NCBI GenBank assembly: GCA_003454835.1
Contig: DMTA01000431.1
Span: 295 to 37,765, forward strand
Length of the DNA: 37,471 nt
Reading direction: 5' to 3'
From: Achromobacter sp.
Lineage (GTDB): Bacteria > Pseudomonadota > Gammaproteobacteria > Burkholderiales > Burkholderiaceae_B
Made by a program: the position numbers and the translations under genes
Shown here: one piece after another, positions 7,502 to 14,695 of the stretch
How the letters are laid out: the number at the start of each line of letters is the position of its first letter
Numbering within the stretch: position 1 is the stretch's first letter
Notes under the pieces: model-generated
Told to the model about the DNA's origin: nothing
Seen by the model: only the letters and a program-made list of their open reading frames with translations
Databases searched by the model: none

Positions 7502-8331
7502 ATTACTACAGCCACAACATCGGCGACTACGCCCAGGCGACGACCCATCTGAGCCTCGTGGAAGACGCCATCTACAGCCGCCTGCTGCGGCGGTACTACG
7601 CCGAGGAAGAACCCATCGCCGACAACATGGCGCAGATCTTTCGCTGGGTCGGCGCGCGTTCCGATGAAGAAAAGGAGGCCACGGCGCAGATCCTCGCCGA
7701 GTACTTCCAACTGCACGAGGGCTACTGGCGCAACAAGCGCGCCGACGCGGAGATCGCCGCCTATCACGTCAAGGCCGAAACGGCCAAAGCCAATGGCAAG
7801 CGGGGAGGGAGGCCCAGAAAGGAGGCGCCACTCGCGCGAGCGACTTACGGCGGGGCTTCGGGCAACGATGGCTCGGGTGAAAACCCACCGGAAACCGGAT
7901 CGAAAGCCAACCAAGAAACAGGAACCAGGAACCAGGAATTCAAAGAGACTTCCCCAAGCCCCAGAACGCGGATGAGCGGGTTTGATGCCGCCACGATCGA
8001 ACTACCCGATTGGCTTGATGGGGACGATTGGCGCAGTTGGGTGGCTGACCGGAAGGCTCGCAGAAAGCCGGTGACGCAGGAGGCGGCACGACGCCAGCTG
8101 CAACAGCTTGCCGCCTATCTTGCCGAAGGGCATCAACCGGGCGCCGTGATCGCGAACAGCATCGCGGGCGGGTATCAGGGTCTCTATCCGCCGCGGGTCC
8201 AAGCCCGGTCGGGTGTGTCGGCAAGTCGGACCCAACGCCTCGCCGACTGGACCGACGATCTGCGCGAAGTGCTGGCCAGCGATGGCCGCCCACGCGAGAA
8301 ATTCATGGGGACGATCGATGCAACCCACTGA
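7498..8331 (+). CDS. DUF1376 (YdaU-like) phage replication-region protein
   Basis: A 277-aa protein whose first ~90 residues are a clear DUF1376 domain: MNYYSHNIGDYAQATTHLSL, then EDAIYSRLLRRYYAEEEPI, and WRNKRADAEI. Such proteins sit at the lambda O position and are thought to act in phage replication initiation. The middle (residues ~105-160) is a low-complexity linker with a KRGGRPRKE basic patch. The C-terminal ~100 residues include LPDWLDGDDWRSWVADRK, a module often fused to replication proteins. GGAG five bases before the ATG supports the start. In a headless cluster this gene has no obvious use for particle production and may be a remnant, although its frame is intact. Confidence 0.82.
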   Translation: MNYYSHNIGDYAQATTHLSLVEDAIYSRLLRRYYAEEEPIADNMAQIFRWVGARSDEEKEATAQILAEYFQLHEGYWRNKRADAEIAAYHVKAETAKANGKRGGRPRKEAPLARATYGGASGNDGSGENPPETGSKANQETGTRNQEFKETSPSPRTRMSGFDAATIELPDWLDGDDWRSWVADRKARRKPVTQEAARRQLQQLAAYLAEGHQPGAVIANSIAGGYQGLYPPRVQARSGVSASRTQRLADWTDDLREVLASDGRPREKFMGTIDATH

Positions 8332-9073
8332 CATGCAGCCCACGAGCCTGGGCGCGCTGGTGGTCAACGAAATGTGGCTCATGTACGGCTCGAAGTTCGC
8401 GCAGCAGTGGCAGGGCCTGACGGCGCGAGAGCTGAAAGACGCGTGGAACCAGAAGCTCGAGGGCCTGAACGAGAGCCAAGTCCGGCGCGGCCTGGTTGCC
8501 TGCCTTACGCAGGAATGGCCGCCGACCTTGCCCCAGTTCATCAAGCTGTGCTGCCCGTGGACGGTCCCGGAAGTGGCCTATCACGAAGCGGTGCGCGGCA
8601 TGACCGCCCGCAGGCAGGGAGAGCAGGGCGCCTGGTCGCATCCGGCGGTGTATTGGGCTGCGGTGGGCGTTAGCACCGTGGATCTGCTGGGCTGCACCTA
8701 TGGCGCCATCAAGACACGCTGGGAAAAGACACTGAGCGACGAGCTGGCCAAAGGATCCTGGCCGGCCATCCCGCAACCGAGGACGGCGCTGCCCGCGCCG
8801 GGCCGAACGCTTGCCACGCGCGCCGAAGCCGAGGCGGCCTTGAAATCCATGGGTGCGGAAAAACTGCTGAGACAACAGGGACGTCCGCATCGCAGCTGGA
8901 TCGCCAAGTGGGAGGCGCGTATCGCGCGCGGCGATCACCCCAGCCTGGGCATCGCCCAGATGATCACGCGGGCCAAGGGCGAGCGCGAAGAGACGGTGTG
9001 CGCCATCAAGGGAACGGCACACGGAAAGCAATGCAAACACTGCGAGGCGGACGATGCGAAAGTTGACGGGTGA
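8318..9073 (+). CDS. Lambda P-like replication protein (helicase loader)
   Basis: A 251-aa protein whose N-terminal half fits the Phage_lambda_P pattern: LVVNEMWLMYGSKFAQQW, LTARELKDAWNQKLEGL, then QVRRGLVACL with WPPTLPQFIKLC. Lambda P recruits the host DnaB helicase to the origin. The C-terminus carries a CxxC pair (CKHCEAD) that could bind metal. The ATG at 8318 overlaps the previous gene by 14 bp and has GGGG seven bases upstream; an ATG at 8333 directly after the previous stop is an alternative. With the DUF1376 gene it forms an O/P-like pair left over from the ancestral phage. Confidence 0.7.
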   Translation: MQPTDMQPTSLGALVVNEMWLMYGSKFAQQWQGLTARELKDAWNQKLEGLNESQVRRGLVACLTQEWPPTLPQFIKLCCPWTVPEVAYHEAVRGMTARRQGEQGAWSHPAVYWAAVGVSTVDLLGCTYGAIKTRWEKTLSDELAKGSWPAIPQPRTALPAPGRTLATRAEAEAALKSMGAEKLLRQQGRPHRSWIAKWEARIARGDHPSLGIAQMITRAKGEREETVCAIKGTAHGKQCKHCEADDAKVDG

Positions 9074-9410
9074 CGACCTGATGTGGAATTGGGCGAGGTG
9101 GACGTGGTCAGGCGCGTCCGTGGGCAACATGCCCTTGCACGTGTCCGAAGAGGACGACTACCGGCCGATCAACGATCACCACGCGCAGGTAGTGGAAGCG
9201 ATGCACGCCGCGCTGCCTTGGCATGAACGAATGGTCATCATTGCCGAGTATCCGCAGAAGCACGCGATGTTTGGCGAGCTGACGGCGCGGGACCGCAGGG
9301 CAAAGGCCTTGGACTGGATCGCCCGCACGACCGGCGTGGCGCTGACAGAAACCGAATACAAACTGTACCTGGGCCTGTTTCGCAGCCAGGTGGAAAGGAG
9401 GCTGGCGTGA
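9054..9410 (+). CDS. Possible Q-like late antiterminator (uncertain)
   Basis: A 118-aa basic and Trp-rich protein that I do not recognise firmly. The second half, including LPWHERMVIIAEYPQKHAMF and TETEYKLYLGLFRSQVERRL, looks helical with a possible helix-turn-helix, as in small Q/ArpU-type late regulators. Position also fits: it is the second-to-last early gene, directly before two strong terminators that precede the tail operon, as lambda Q precedes tR'. Overlaps the P-like gene by 20 bp and the next gene by 4 bp (GTGA). Confidence 0.4.
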   Translation: MRKLTGDDLMWNWARWTWSGASVGNMPLHVSEEDDYRPINDHHAQVVEAMHAALPWHERMVIIAEYPQKHAMFGELTARDRRAKALDWIARTTGVALTETEYKLYLGLFRSQVERRLA

Positions 9411-9676
9411 AGTACGCGCACGAAGTGATGGATCTGATGGCCTGCTATCCCGGCCGGGCATTTCGACTGATGGAGCTGGTTCGCCATGTGTCGCACGGCC
9501 GCACCTTGTCGCTTGCCGAGAAGACGCGATTGCAGCGCGGCATCCAGCGCGCCATGGATGCACTGCAGGACACCGGCAGCGTGATCATTCAAGAGCCTGA
9601 AACCGGCGGCCACGGCAGGTCGTATGCATGGCGTGTGACGGAACCGTCACAAGGCCCCGTCATCCCGGTCACGTAA
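9407..9676 (+). CDS. Small winged-helix-like phage protein
   Basis: An 89-aa protein starting at GTG 9407, overlapping the previous stop (GTGA). The sequence MKYAHEVMDLMACYPGRAF, then LMELVRHV and RLQRGIQRAMDALQDTGSV, looks like a winged helix with a recognition helix near residues 40-55 and a wing around VIIQEPETGG. It may bind DNA; no family name is certain. Its 3' end encodes the palindrome TGTGACGG-AA-CCGTCACA (9634-9651), so the gene and a likely regulatory site overlap. A degenerate copy of this 3' end lies 175 bp downstream. Confidence 0.6.
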   Translation: MKYAHEVMDLMACYPGRAFRLMELVRHVSHGRTLSLAEKTRLQRGIQRAMDALQDTGSVIIQEPETGGHGRSYAWRVTEPSQGPVIPVT

Positions 9677-9747
9677 TCGGTCACAATGGGCCCGGGGCAT
9701 TGCGCCCCTCACCAATGCAGCCCCGGTCCGCCGGGGCTTTTTGTTTT
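9634..9747 (+). repeat. Cassette copy 1: palindrome, paired GGTCAC, terminator
   Basis: In order: TGTGACGG-AA-CCGTCACA (9634-9651), GGTCAC at 9667 and 9679 (12 bp apart), a GGCCCGGGGCATTGCG-type segment, and the terminator at 9719-9747. The same parts recur in the same order and spacing at 9809-9922. Confidence 0.8.
9719..9747 (+). terminator. Terminator 1 before the tail operon
   Basis: AGCCCCGG (9719-9726) pairs with CCGGGGCT (9731-9738) across TCCG, followed by TTTTTGTTTT. It ends the early operon unless transcription is antiterminated. Confidence 0.88.
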
Positions 9748-9779
9748 CCGTAGCACCGTTCCGCCGCTGGCCGCTTCAT

Positions 9780-9922
9780 GGCGAACGCGGATCGCATGTG
9801 GCATTGCGTGTGACGGTTCCGTCACAAGCCCTCGCCGCATCGGTCACGCGTTCGGTCACAATAGGCCCGGGACATTGCGTCCCAAGCAAACGAAGCCCCG
9901 GCCATGCCGGGGCTTTTTGTTT
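9780..9922 (+). pseudogene. Cassette copy 2: degenerate copy of the winged-helix gene end, sites and terminator
   Basis: Bases 9809-9826 repeat the palindrome with a TT centre. GGTCAC recurs at 9842 and 9854, again 12 bp apart, and a near-copy of the GGCCCGGG-CATTGCG segment leads to a second terminator. Upstream, the DNA encodes RVTVPSQ in one frame against RVTEPSQ in the intact gene. This block is therefore a partial duplication of the gene's 3' end plus its control sites. Confidence 0.7.
9894..9922 (+). terminator. Terminator 2 before the tail operon
   Basis: AGCCCCGG (9894-9901) pairs with CCGGGGCT (9907-9914) with loop CCATG, then TTTTTGTTTT. It lies 46 bp before the first tail gene, so the tail operon needs its own promoter or antitermination. 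Confidence 0.88.
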
Positions 9923-9968
9923 TGGGGGCGGGCTTCGGTTCAACCCTCTCAGGCAGGAATCCAGCGCC

Positions 9969-10502
9969 ATGCGCATTCAGATAAGCATCACTGAAAGTCA
10001 GCTGGTCGAAGACCTGGTCATCTTCTTCAAGACCCTCGTGGACGGCGAAGTGATTCGCGGTCTTCCTGACCAGCTTCCTGCCCCCATGCGCGAGTGCATC
10101 GTCATCACGCCGATGGCCGCGCTGGGACTCTCGCTGCCGCTCATGACCTATGCCGATCCCTCGCCCGAACCGGGCGTACGGACCATCACGCAGGCCACGC
10201 AATGGTCGGCGCGGGTGGACAGCTACGGCGAATACGCGCAGGACATTGCGCTGACGCTGGCGATGGCCTTGCGCAGTCAGCACGGCTGCGACTTCCTGAA
10301 GGATCTTGGCCACGGGCAGCCGCTGTATTCGGGCGAGATCACGCATTTGCCTGTCGACAGCGCGGACAACCCGCGCTTTGAACGGTGGTCATTCGACACC
10401 GCCTTGCAGTTCAACCCTTCCCTCACCGTGCCGCAGCAGTTTGCGGACCAACTACACGTTGGCCTCATCGAGGTCGACACCACCTACCCTACGGGAGCTT
10501 AA
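9969..10502 (+). CDS. Tail/neck terminator protein (LIC_12616-like)
   Basis: A 177-aa protein directly upstream of the sheath gene. It reads like the phage neck or tail terminator family. Supporting segments are LGLSLPLMTYADPSP, WSARVDSYGEYAQDIALTLA, DFLKDLGHGQPLYSGEITHL, and a FNPSLTVPQQFADQLHVGLI block followed by EVDTTYP. In contractile tails this ring caps the tube and sheath once length is set. It is needed in a free tail particle as well as in a phage. ATG 9969 is chosen because AGGA lies 10 bp upstream and the family begins at about this point; longer in-frame starts run through the terminator and have no coding character. Confidence 0.78.
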   Translation: MRIQISITESQLVEDLVIFFKTLVDGEVIRGLPDQLPAPMRECIVITPMAALGLSLPLMTYADPSPEPGVRTITQATQWSARVDSYGEYAQDIALTLAMALRSQHGCDFLKDLGHGQPLYSGEITHLPVDSADNPRFERWSFDTALQFNPSLTVPQQFADQLHVGLIEVDTTYPTGA

Positions 10503-10506
10503 CGCT

Positions 10507-11985
10507 ATGTCCATTCCCGCCAGTGAAATCGTCCAGGTCGTACCGGGCGTGATCGCAGCCGGCGGATCGGCGCTCGACTTGAACGGCCTGATCCTGACCA
10601 ACGACACTGCTGTCCCCATCGGCGCCGTCCAGAGTTTCGCGACGGCGCGCGACGTGCAGCGCTTTTTCGGTCCGACCTCGACCGAGGCCAACCTGGCCGA
10701 CGTCTACTTCAATGGGTTCGACAACTCGACCCGCAAACCGGGCAACCTGCTGTTCGCGCAATACCCCGCCCAGCCGGTGGCCGCTTATCTGCGCGGCGGC
10801 GCCATGACCACGGTCACGCTCGCCGAGCTGCAAGCGCTGTCCGGCACGCTGACCGTGACGGTGGACGGCGTGGCCAAGACCTCCGGCAACATCGACCTGT
10901 CGACGGCAACCAGCTTTTCGAACGCCGCGTCCATCATCGAGGCGGCCTTCACCGCGCTGGGCGCGGACTGCGCCTATGACGCGCAGCGTGCCGCCTTCGT
11001 GATCACGTCGGCTACCGAAGGCGCCGCCAGCACGGTGTCGCACGGCAGTGGCGCCATCGCGTCGGGTCTCAAGCTGACGCAGGCCGCCGGCGCGGTCGTG
11101 TCGCAAGGCGCGGCCGCTGGCGAGCCGTCGGTGAACATGGGCCAGATCACCGATCTGACCCAGAACTGGGCCGCGTTCATGACGACCTTCGAGCCCGATA
11201 CCGCCGGCAAGACGGCGTTCTCGGCATGGACGAACGCCCAGGGCGATCGCTACGCCTACGTCGGCTGGGACACGGATGTCACTGCCACCCAGCAGGGCAA
11301 CACCTCCCACTGGGCCGCCATCGTCAGCGCCAACGAGTACTCGGGTTCGGTGCCGGTCTATCAGGACGTCCACCACGCGGCTTTTATCCTGGGCGCCATT
11401 GCGTCGCTCGATTTCGAACGCACCAACGGCCGCGCTACGCTCGCCTTCAAGGGCCAGTCGGGCCTCGCGTTCTCCGTGACCGACGCCACGACCGCGCAGA
11501 CGCTGATCGACAACGGCTACAACTTCTACGGCGATTACGCGACCAGCAACGATCGCTTCCGGTTCCTGTACCCGGGCCAGATCAGCGGCAACTGGAAGTG
11601 GGTCGACACCTACGTAAACCAGATCTGGCTGAACGCGGCCTTTCAGCAGGCGCTGATGTCGCTGCTGACCCAGGTGAACTCGGTGCCCTACAACCTGGAC
11701 GGCTACACGCTGATCGACGCGGCCTGCCTGGACCCGATCAACGCCGCGGTCAACTTCGGCGCCATCCGCGCGGGTGTGACGCTGTCGAGCCAGCAGAAGG
11801 CGCAGGTCAACAACATGGCGGGCGTCGACATCTCGGACACGCTGCAGAGCCGCGGCTGGTACCTGCAGATCAAGGACGCCACCCCGCAGGTGCGCGAAGC
11901 GCGCGGCACCCCGCCCATGACGTTCTGGTACATGGACGGCGGTTCCGTCCAAAACATCACCCTGGCCTCGCTGGCCATTCTTTAA
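10507..11985 (+). CDS. Tail sheath protein (DUF3383 family)
   Basis: A 492-aa contractile sheath of the DUF3383 family, the outer cylinder that shortens to drive the tube through the target envelope. The N-terminus MSIPASEIVQVVPGVIAAGG, the stretch ARDVQRFFGPTSTEANLADV and the segment RKPGNLLFAQYP are characteristic. The C-terminal domain around VNNMAGVDISDTLQSRGWYL is also typical, ending ITLASLAIL. ATG 10507 has GGGAG nine bases upstream. The gene is intact and full length. DUF3383 sheaths occur in Bcep781/Pam3-like myoviruses, not in P2-derived R-pyocins, which points to an independent origin for this particle. Confidence 0.92.
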   Translation: MSIPASEIVQVVPGVIAAGGSALDLNGLILTNDTAVPIGAVQSFATARDVQRFFGPTSTEANLADVYFNGFDNSTRKPGNLLFAQYPAQPVAAYLRGGAMTTVTLAELQALSGTLTVTVDGVAKTSGNIDLSTATSFSNAASIIEAAFTALGADCAYDAQRAAFVITSATEGAASTVSHGSGAIASGLKLTQAAGAVVSQGAAAGEPSVNMGQITDLTQNWAAFMTTFEPDTAGKTAFSAWTNAQGDRYAYVGWDTDVTATQQGNTSHWAAIVSANEYSGSVPVYQDVHHAAFILGAIASLDFERTNGRATLAFKGQSGLAFSVTDATTAQTLIDNGYNFYGDYATSNDRFRFLYPGQISGNWKWVDTYVNQIWLNAAFQQALMSLLTQVNSVPYNLDGYTLIDAACLDPINAAVNFGAIRAGVTLSSQQKAQVNNMAGVDISDTLQSRGWYLQIKDATPQVREARGTPPMTFWYMDGGSVQNITLASLAIL

Positions 11986-11994
11986 GGATTCAAC

Positions 11995-12426
11995 ATGGCG
12001 ACTTTGACCAGTGCCAATTCCGTTCTGATGCTTGCAGTGGGCGGGATCTTTCCGGTGCCGCAGAAGATCGAGGGCTACGCCTCCGAAAGCGCATTCACCT
12101 TTGAAGCGGCCAAGCCCGCGCAAGTGACCATGGGCGTGGATGGCCGCATGTCGGCAAGTTATGTGCCGGTTCCCCGCGTCCAGACCATCACGATCCAGCC
12201 CGACTCGCCGTCCCTGCGCATCTTCGAGATCTGGGCTGCGGCGGGAGAAACGGCCCGGGAAGTGTTCTTTGCAAACGGCTCGCTCAGTATTCCGTCGATC
12301 GATCGCAAGTACACGCTGACGCGTGGCGTGCTGACCCAGATCTCGCCGGCGCCGGACGCCAAGGCGCTCCTCCAGCAAATGACGTTCCAGATCACCTGGC
12401 AGAACGTCTCGCCGGCGCTGGTGTGA
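11995..12426 (+). CDS. Tail tube protein
   Basis: A 143-aa protein placed right after the sheath, as inner tube genes are. It is beta-rich (TLTSANSVLMLAVGGIFPVP, VTMGVDGRMSASYVPVPRVQ, ITIQPDSPSLRIFEIW) and begins close to the polar N-terminal strand seen in tube proteins of the DUF3277/gp19-like group. Hexameric rings of this protein would stack to form the rigid tube. AAGGA precedes the ATG by six bases. The family is assigned by position and overall pattern rather than by an unmistakable motif. Confidence 0.75.
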   Translation: MATLTSANSVLMLAVGGIFPVPQKIEGYASESAFTFEAAKPAQVTMGVDGRMSASYVPVPRVQTITIQPDSPSLRIFEIWAAAGETAREVFFANGSLSIPSIDRKYTLTRGVLTQISPAPDAKALLQQMTFQITWQNVSPALV

Positions 12427-12427
12427 T

Positions 12428-12862
12428 ATGGCCAGAAAGCAGATCACCGTCACCATCAACGCGGAAGGGCGCGATCAGGGGAAGGCCTTCATCCTCACGG
12501 AACTGTCGGCCTACGACGCCGAGGAATGGGCGGGCCGAGCCTTGTTTGCGTTGATGAACGCCGGCGTCGAAGTTCCGGCCAACATCGCGCAGGCCGGTCT
12601 GGCAGGCGTGGCTGCCATGGGTCTTAAGGCGATTGCCAGGCTGCCCTTCGATAGCGCCAAACCGCTGCTGGACAAGATGATGGATTGCGTGCAGATCCAG
12701 CCGAGTCCCGATGTGCGGCGAGAGCTCATCTCGGGCGATATCGAAGAGGTCTCGACCCTGCTCACGCTGCGCCAGAAAGTCCTGGGACTGCACCTGGATT
12801 TTTTTACGGCCGCCACGCCATCGACTTCGGGCTCCAGGTCCCCGGTGGCGGCCCGCGCCTGA
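12428..12862 (+). CDS. Tail assembly chaperone G (0-frame product)
   Basis: A 144-aa helical protein between the tube and tape measure genes, the position of lambda gpG. It begins MARKQITVTINAEGRDQGKA and continues with FILTELSAYDAEEWAGRALF. The last codons before the slip site are GAT TTT TTT, giving ...HLDFF, after which the 0-frame adds 18 residues and stops at 12860. The protein is expected to coat the tape measure during tail assembly and be absent from the finished particle. Its 3' end carries the slip site for the longer GT form. Confidence 0.85.
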   Translation: MARKQITVTINAEGRDQGKAFILTELSAYDAEEWAGRALFALMNAGVEVPANIAQAGLAGVAAMGLKAIARLPFDSAKPLLDKMMDCVQIQPSPDVRRELISGDIEEVSTLLTLRQKVLGLHLDFFTAATPSTSGSRSPVAARA

Positions 12863-13026
12863 TCCACTACGCCAACATTCCGCGCAATGTTGGCGTAGTG
12901 ATCTCTCGTCGCCCGGACCTGCTGCACGATCTGCAAACGGTCTATGGCGTCGAAGACCTGTACAACCTGCTTGAGGTGTTTGCGGTGGACGCACACAACA
13001 AGCGCGTCTTAACTGAACCGAGGTAA
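12428..13026 (+). CDS. Tail assembly chaperone GT (-1 programmed frameshift product)
   Basis: Joining 12428-12805 to 12805-13026 by a -1 slip gives a 199-aa protein. The slip heptamer T_TTT_TTT is at 12799-12805, in phase with the 0 frame (GAT TTT TTT ACG). The -1 frame then reads YGRHAIDFGLQVPGGG and ends with a coherent domain: DLQTVYGVEDLYNLLEVFAV. This second part has no start codon with a ribosome-binding site, so frameshifting is the natural way to make it. A 9-bp stem, GGCCGCCAC (12808-12816) with GTGGCGGCC (12845-12853), begins two bases after the slip site. Lambda uses the same G/GT arrangement with a different heptamer. Confidence 0.85.
12799..12853 (+). promoter_or_regulatory. -1 ribosomal frameshift signal
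   Basis: Seven T residues in the correct phase are followed after two bases by a perfect 9-bp GC-rich stem with a 28-nt loop. The spacer is shorter than the usual 5-9 nt, so the lowest one or two pairs may be open when the ribosome pauses. Confidence 0.75.
12865..12900 (+). other. Perfect 15-bp hairpin after the 0-frame stop
   Basis: CACTACGCCAACATT (12865-12879) pairs base for base with AATGTTGGCGTAGTG (12886-12900) around CCGCGC. It starts two bases after the 0-frame TGA and lies wholly inside the -1-frame coding part. No U-tract follows. Confidence 0.8.
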
Positions 13027-13030
13027 TTGC

Positions 13031-14695
13031 ATGGCGACCATTATTGATGCCCTGGCCGCCTCCGTTGGCTTCGATCCGAAGCGTTTCGCGGTGGACTCCA
13101 TTGCCTCGGCGGCAAGTCTGGGCCGGATGGCACAGAATCTTGGCATCAGCACCGAACGGCTGACTGCCTGGCAGAAGGCGGCCGAACGGGCTGGGGGGAC
13201 CGCCGAAGCCATCTCCGCTCAATTGGGGGAATCAGCGGGGCAGGTCAGCAAGGTCAATCGTGGACAGGCTGCGGAATCCGTGCCCGCCTTTTTCCAGAAC
13301 GGCGGAAGTGTCACGGATCTGAGGGACGGGAATACGTACCTTATGGCCAGGTCGCGCATCATCGCCGATCTGTACGAGAAGGATCGGATTCGCGCCGCCC
13401 AGGTCGCTGAGGAAATGGGCATCAATGAAGCCCTGTTCGACCTGTTCCGCCGCGGACCGGTTGAACTGGAAAAGCTGTTGCAGGCGCAAGAACGGCGGTC
13501 TGCGATTTCCGGGCAGGACGCGGAAGCGGCGGCCCGTCTGCGAGACCGCTATCTGGATTTGCGCGACACCTTTGAATCGGTGGCCATGAGGATCCTGGTC
13601 GCGCTCATTCCGGCCTTCGAGCGTGCGCTCGAGATCTTCCAAGGCTGGGGCGATTGGTTTCTTGAAAACAAGGACGTGATTGCCAAGTGGGTCGACGGCG
13701 CGGCGAAGGCCGTCGTGACGTTCATCGACGTGGTGGACGCTGCCGCGCAGGCGGTGGGCGGATGGCAGAACGCGCTGCTCGCCCTGGGTGCGCTCAAGAT
13801 TCTGTCCTGGGCGAGCTCGCTGCTGGGTCTGGCATCCGCGTTGAGGCAAGTGGCTGTCGCCCTGGCAGCTCTGGGGGGCGCTGGCGCTGGCAAGGGTTTG
13901 GCGGCATTGCGAAGCGTGGGGGCCGCAGCCTTGAGGGCGGTTGGACGGATTGGGGGGGGCATTGCGCTCGCGCTTTATGGCGAAGACTTGAACGTTGGCG
14001 AACCGGAGCTTGTGCGAGCGCTAAACGATCCGGCGCTCAGAACCAAGGAAGTCGGCGATGCGGTCAGGTTCTTCGAACGCAAGGGCTACAGCCTCGACGA
14101 AGCTGCCGGTCTGGCAGCGCACCTGCAAATCCAAAGCGGTTTCGATCCCCGTGCGGAGCAAGAAGACGGCAGGTTCTACGGTATCGCGATGTGGGACCGC
14201 GCGCGCCAAGCTGAATTCCGGCGGGCGATCGGCGTCGTCATCGAGCAGTCGACGCTTGAGGAGCAACTGGCATTCGTGGATTGGGAACTGAAGAACACGA
14301 GACGAAGCGCCCGCGAAGAACTGGCTGCGTCTACGAATGCCGCGCAGGCCGGCGTTGCGGCGTACCGCTATTTCGGTCTCGACCGTTACCAGAGTGTCGA
14401 TGCTGCCGAAGCGCAGCGGCGCGAGGTTGCAGCGCCAGTGATCGCTGGGGTGGCAGATATGGAACGTCGGGAGCAGGCGAGTGCGGCCGCTGCGTCGATC
14501 ACACACGCGGCGCAAGCCGGCGCGATTGGCGCTGCAAGCAACAACACCACGACGACCACGACGTCTGAAACGCACATCCATGGACCCATAACGATTGTGA
14601 CGCCGGCGACCGACGGCCCGGGGCTGGCTCGTGAGCTGGGCACGCTCGGCGGCTCCCAACATCTTGTTCAACAAGCCAACTCGGGGATCTTCTGA
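13031..14695 (+). CDS. Tape measure protein with phage tail lysozyme domain
   Basis: A 554-aa tail-length ruler. Residues ~1-160 are helical and charged. Residues ~185-325 contain several hydrophobic stretches (VAMRILVALIPAFERALEIF, NALLALGALKILSW, LRQVAVALAALG), as expected for tape measures that insert in the inner membrane. Residues ~345-450 match the Phage_tail_lysozyme domain (FFERKGYSLDEAAGLAAHLQ, then FYGIAMWDRAR and FVDWELKNTRRSAREEL). The usual catalytic Glu (ESG motif) is Gln here (Q368 in IQSGF), so muramidase activity may be lost. The C-terminus carries a Thr/His-rich tail. GAGG precedes the ATG by eight bases. At about 0.15 nm per residue the tail should be near 80 nm (inference). 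Confidence 0.87.
   Translation: MATIIDALAASVGFDPKRFAVDSIASAASLGRMAQNLGISTERLTAWQKAAERAGGTAEAISAQLGESAGQVSKVNRGQAAESVPAFFQNGGSVTDLRDGNTYLMARSRIIADLYEKDRIRAAQVAEEMGINEALFDLFRRGPVELEKLLQAQERRSAISGQDAEAAARLRDRYLDLRDTFESVAMRILVALIPAFERALEIFQGWGDWFLENKDVIAKWVDGAAKAVVTFIDVVDAAAQAVGGWQNALLALGALKILSWASSLLGLASALRQVAVALAALGGAGAGKGLAALRSVGAAALRAVGRIGGGIALALYGEDLNVGEPELVRALNDPALRTKEVGDAVRFFERKGYSLDEAAGLAAHLQIQSGFDPRAEQEDGRFYGIAMWDRARQAEFRRAIGVVIEQSTLEEQLAFVDWELKNTRRSAREELAASTNAAQAGVAAYRYFGLDRYQSVDAAEAQRREVAAPVIAGVADMERREQASAAAASITHAAQAGAIGAASNNTTTTTTSETHIHGPITIVTPATDGPGLARELGTLGGSQHLVQQANSGIF

Noticed and set aside
9634..9859. CRISPR-like repeats
   Set aside because: Only two copies of the block exist, and they include terminators and coding remnants rather than uniform repeats and spacers.
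10489..12459. 656-codon open frame on the minus strand
   Set aside because: It lies opposite the sheath and tube genes and is rich in Arg/His/Gly, as expected for the complement of high-GC coding DNA. No domain is recognisable.
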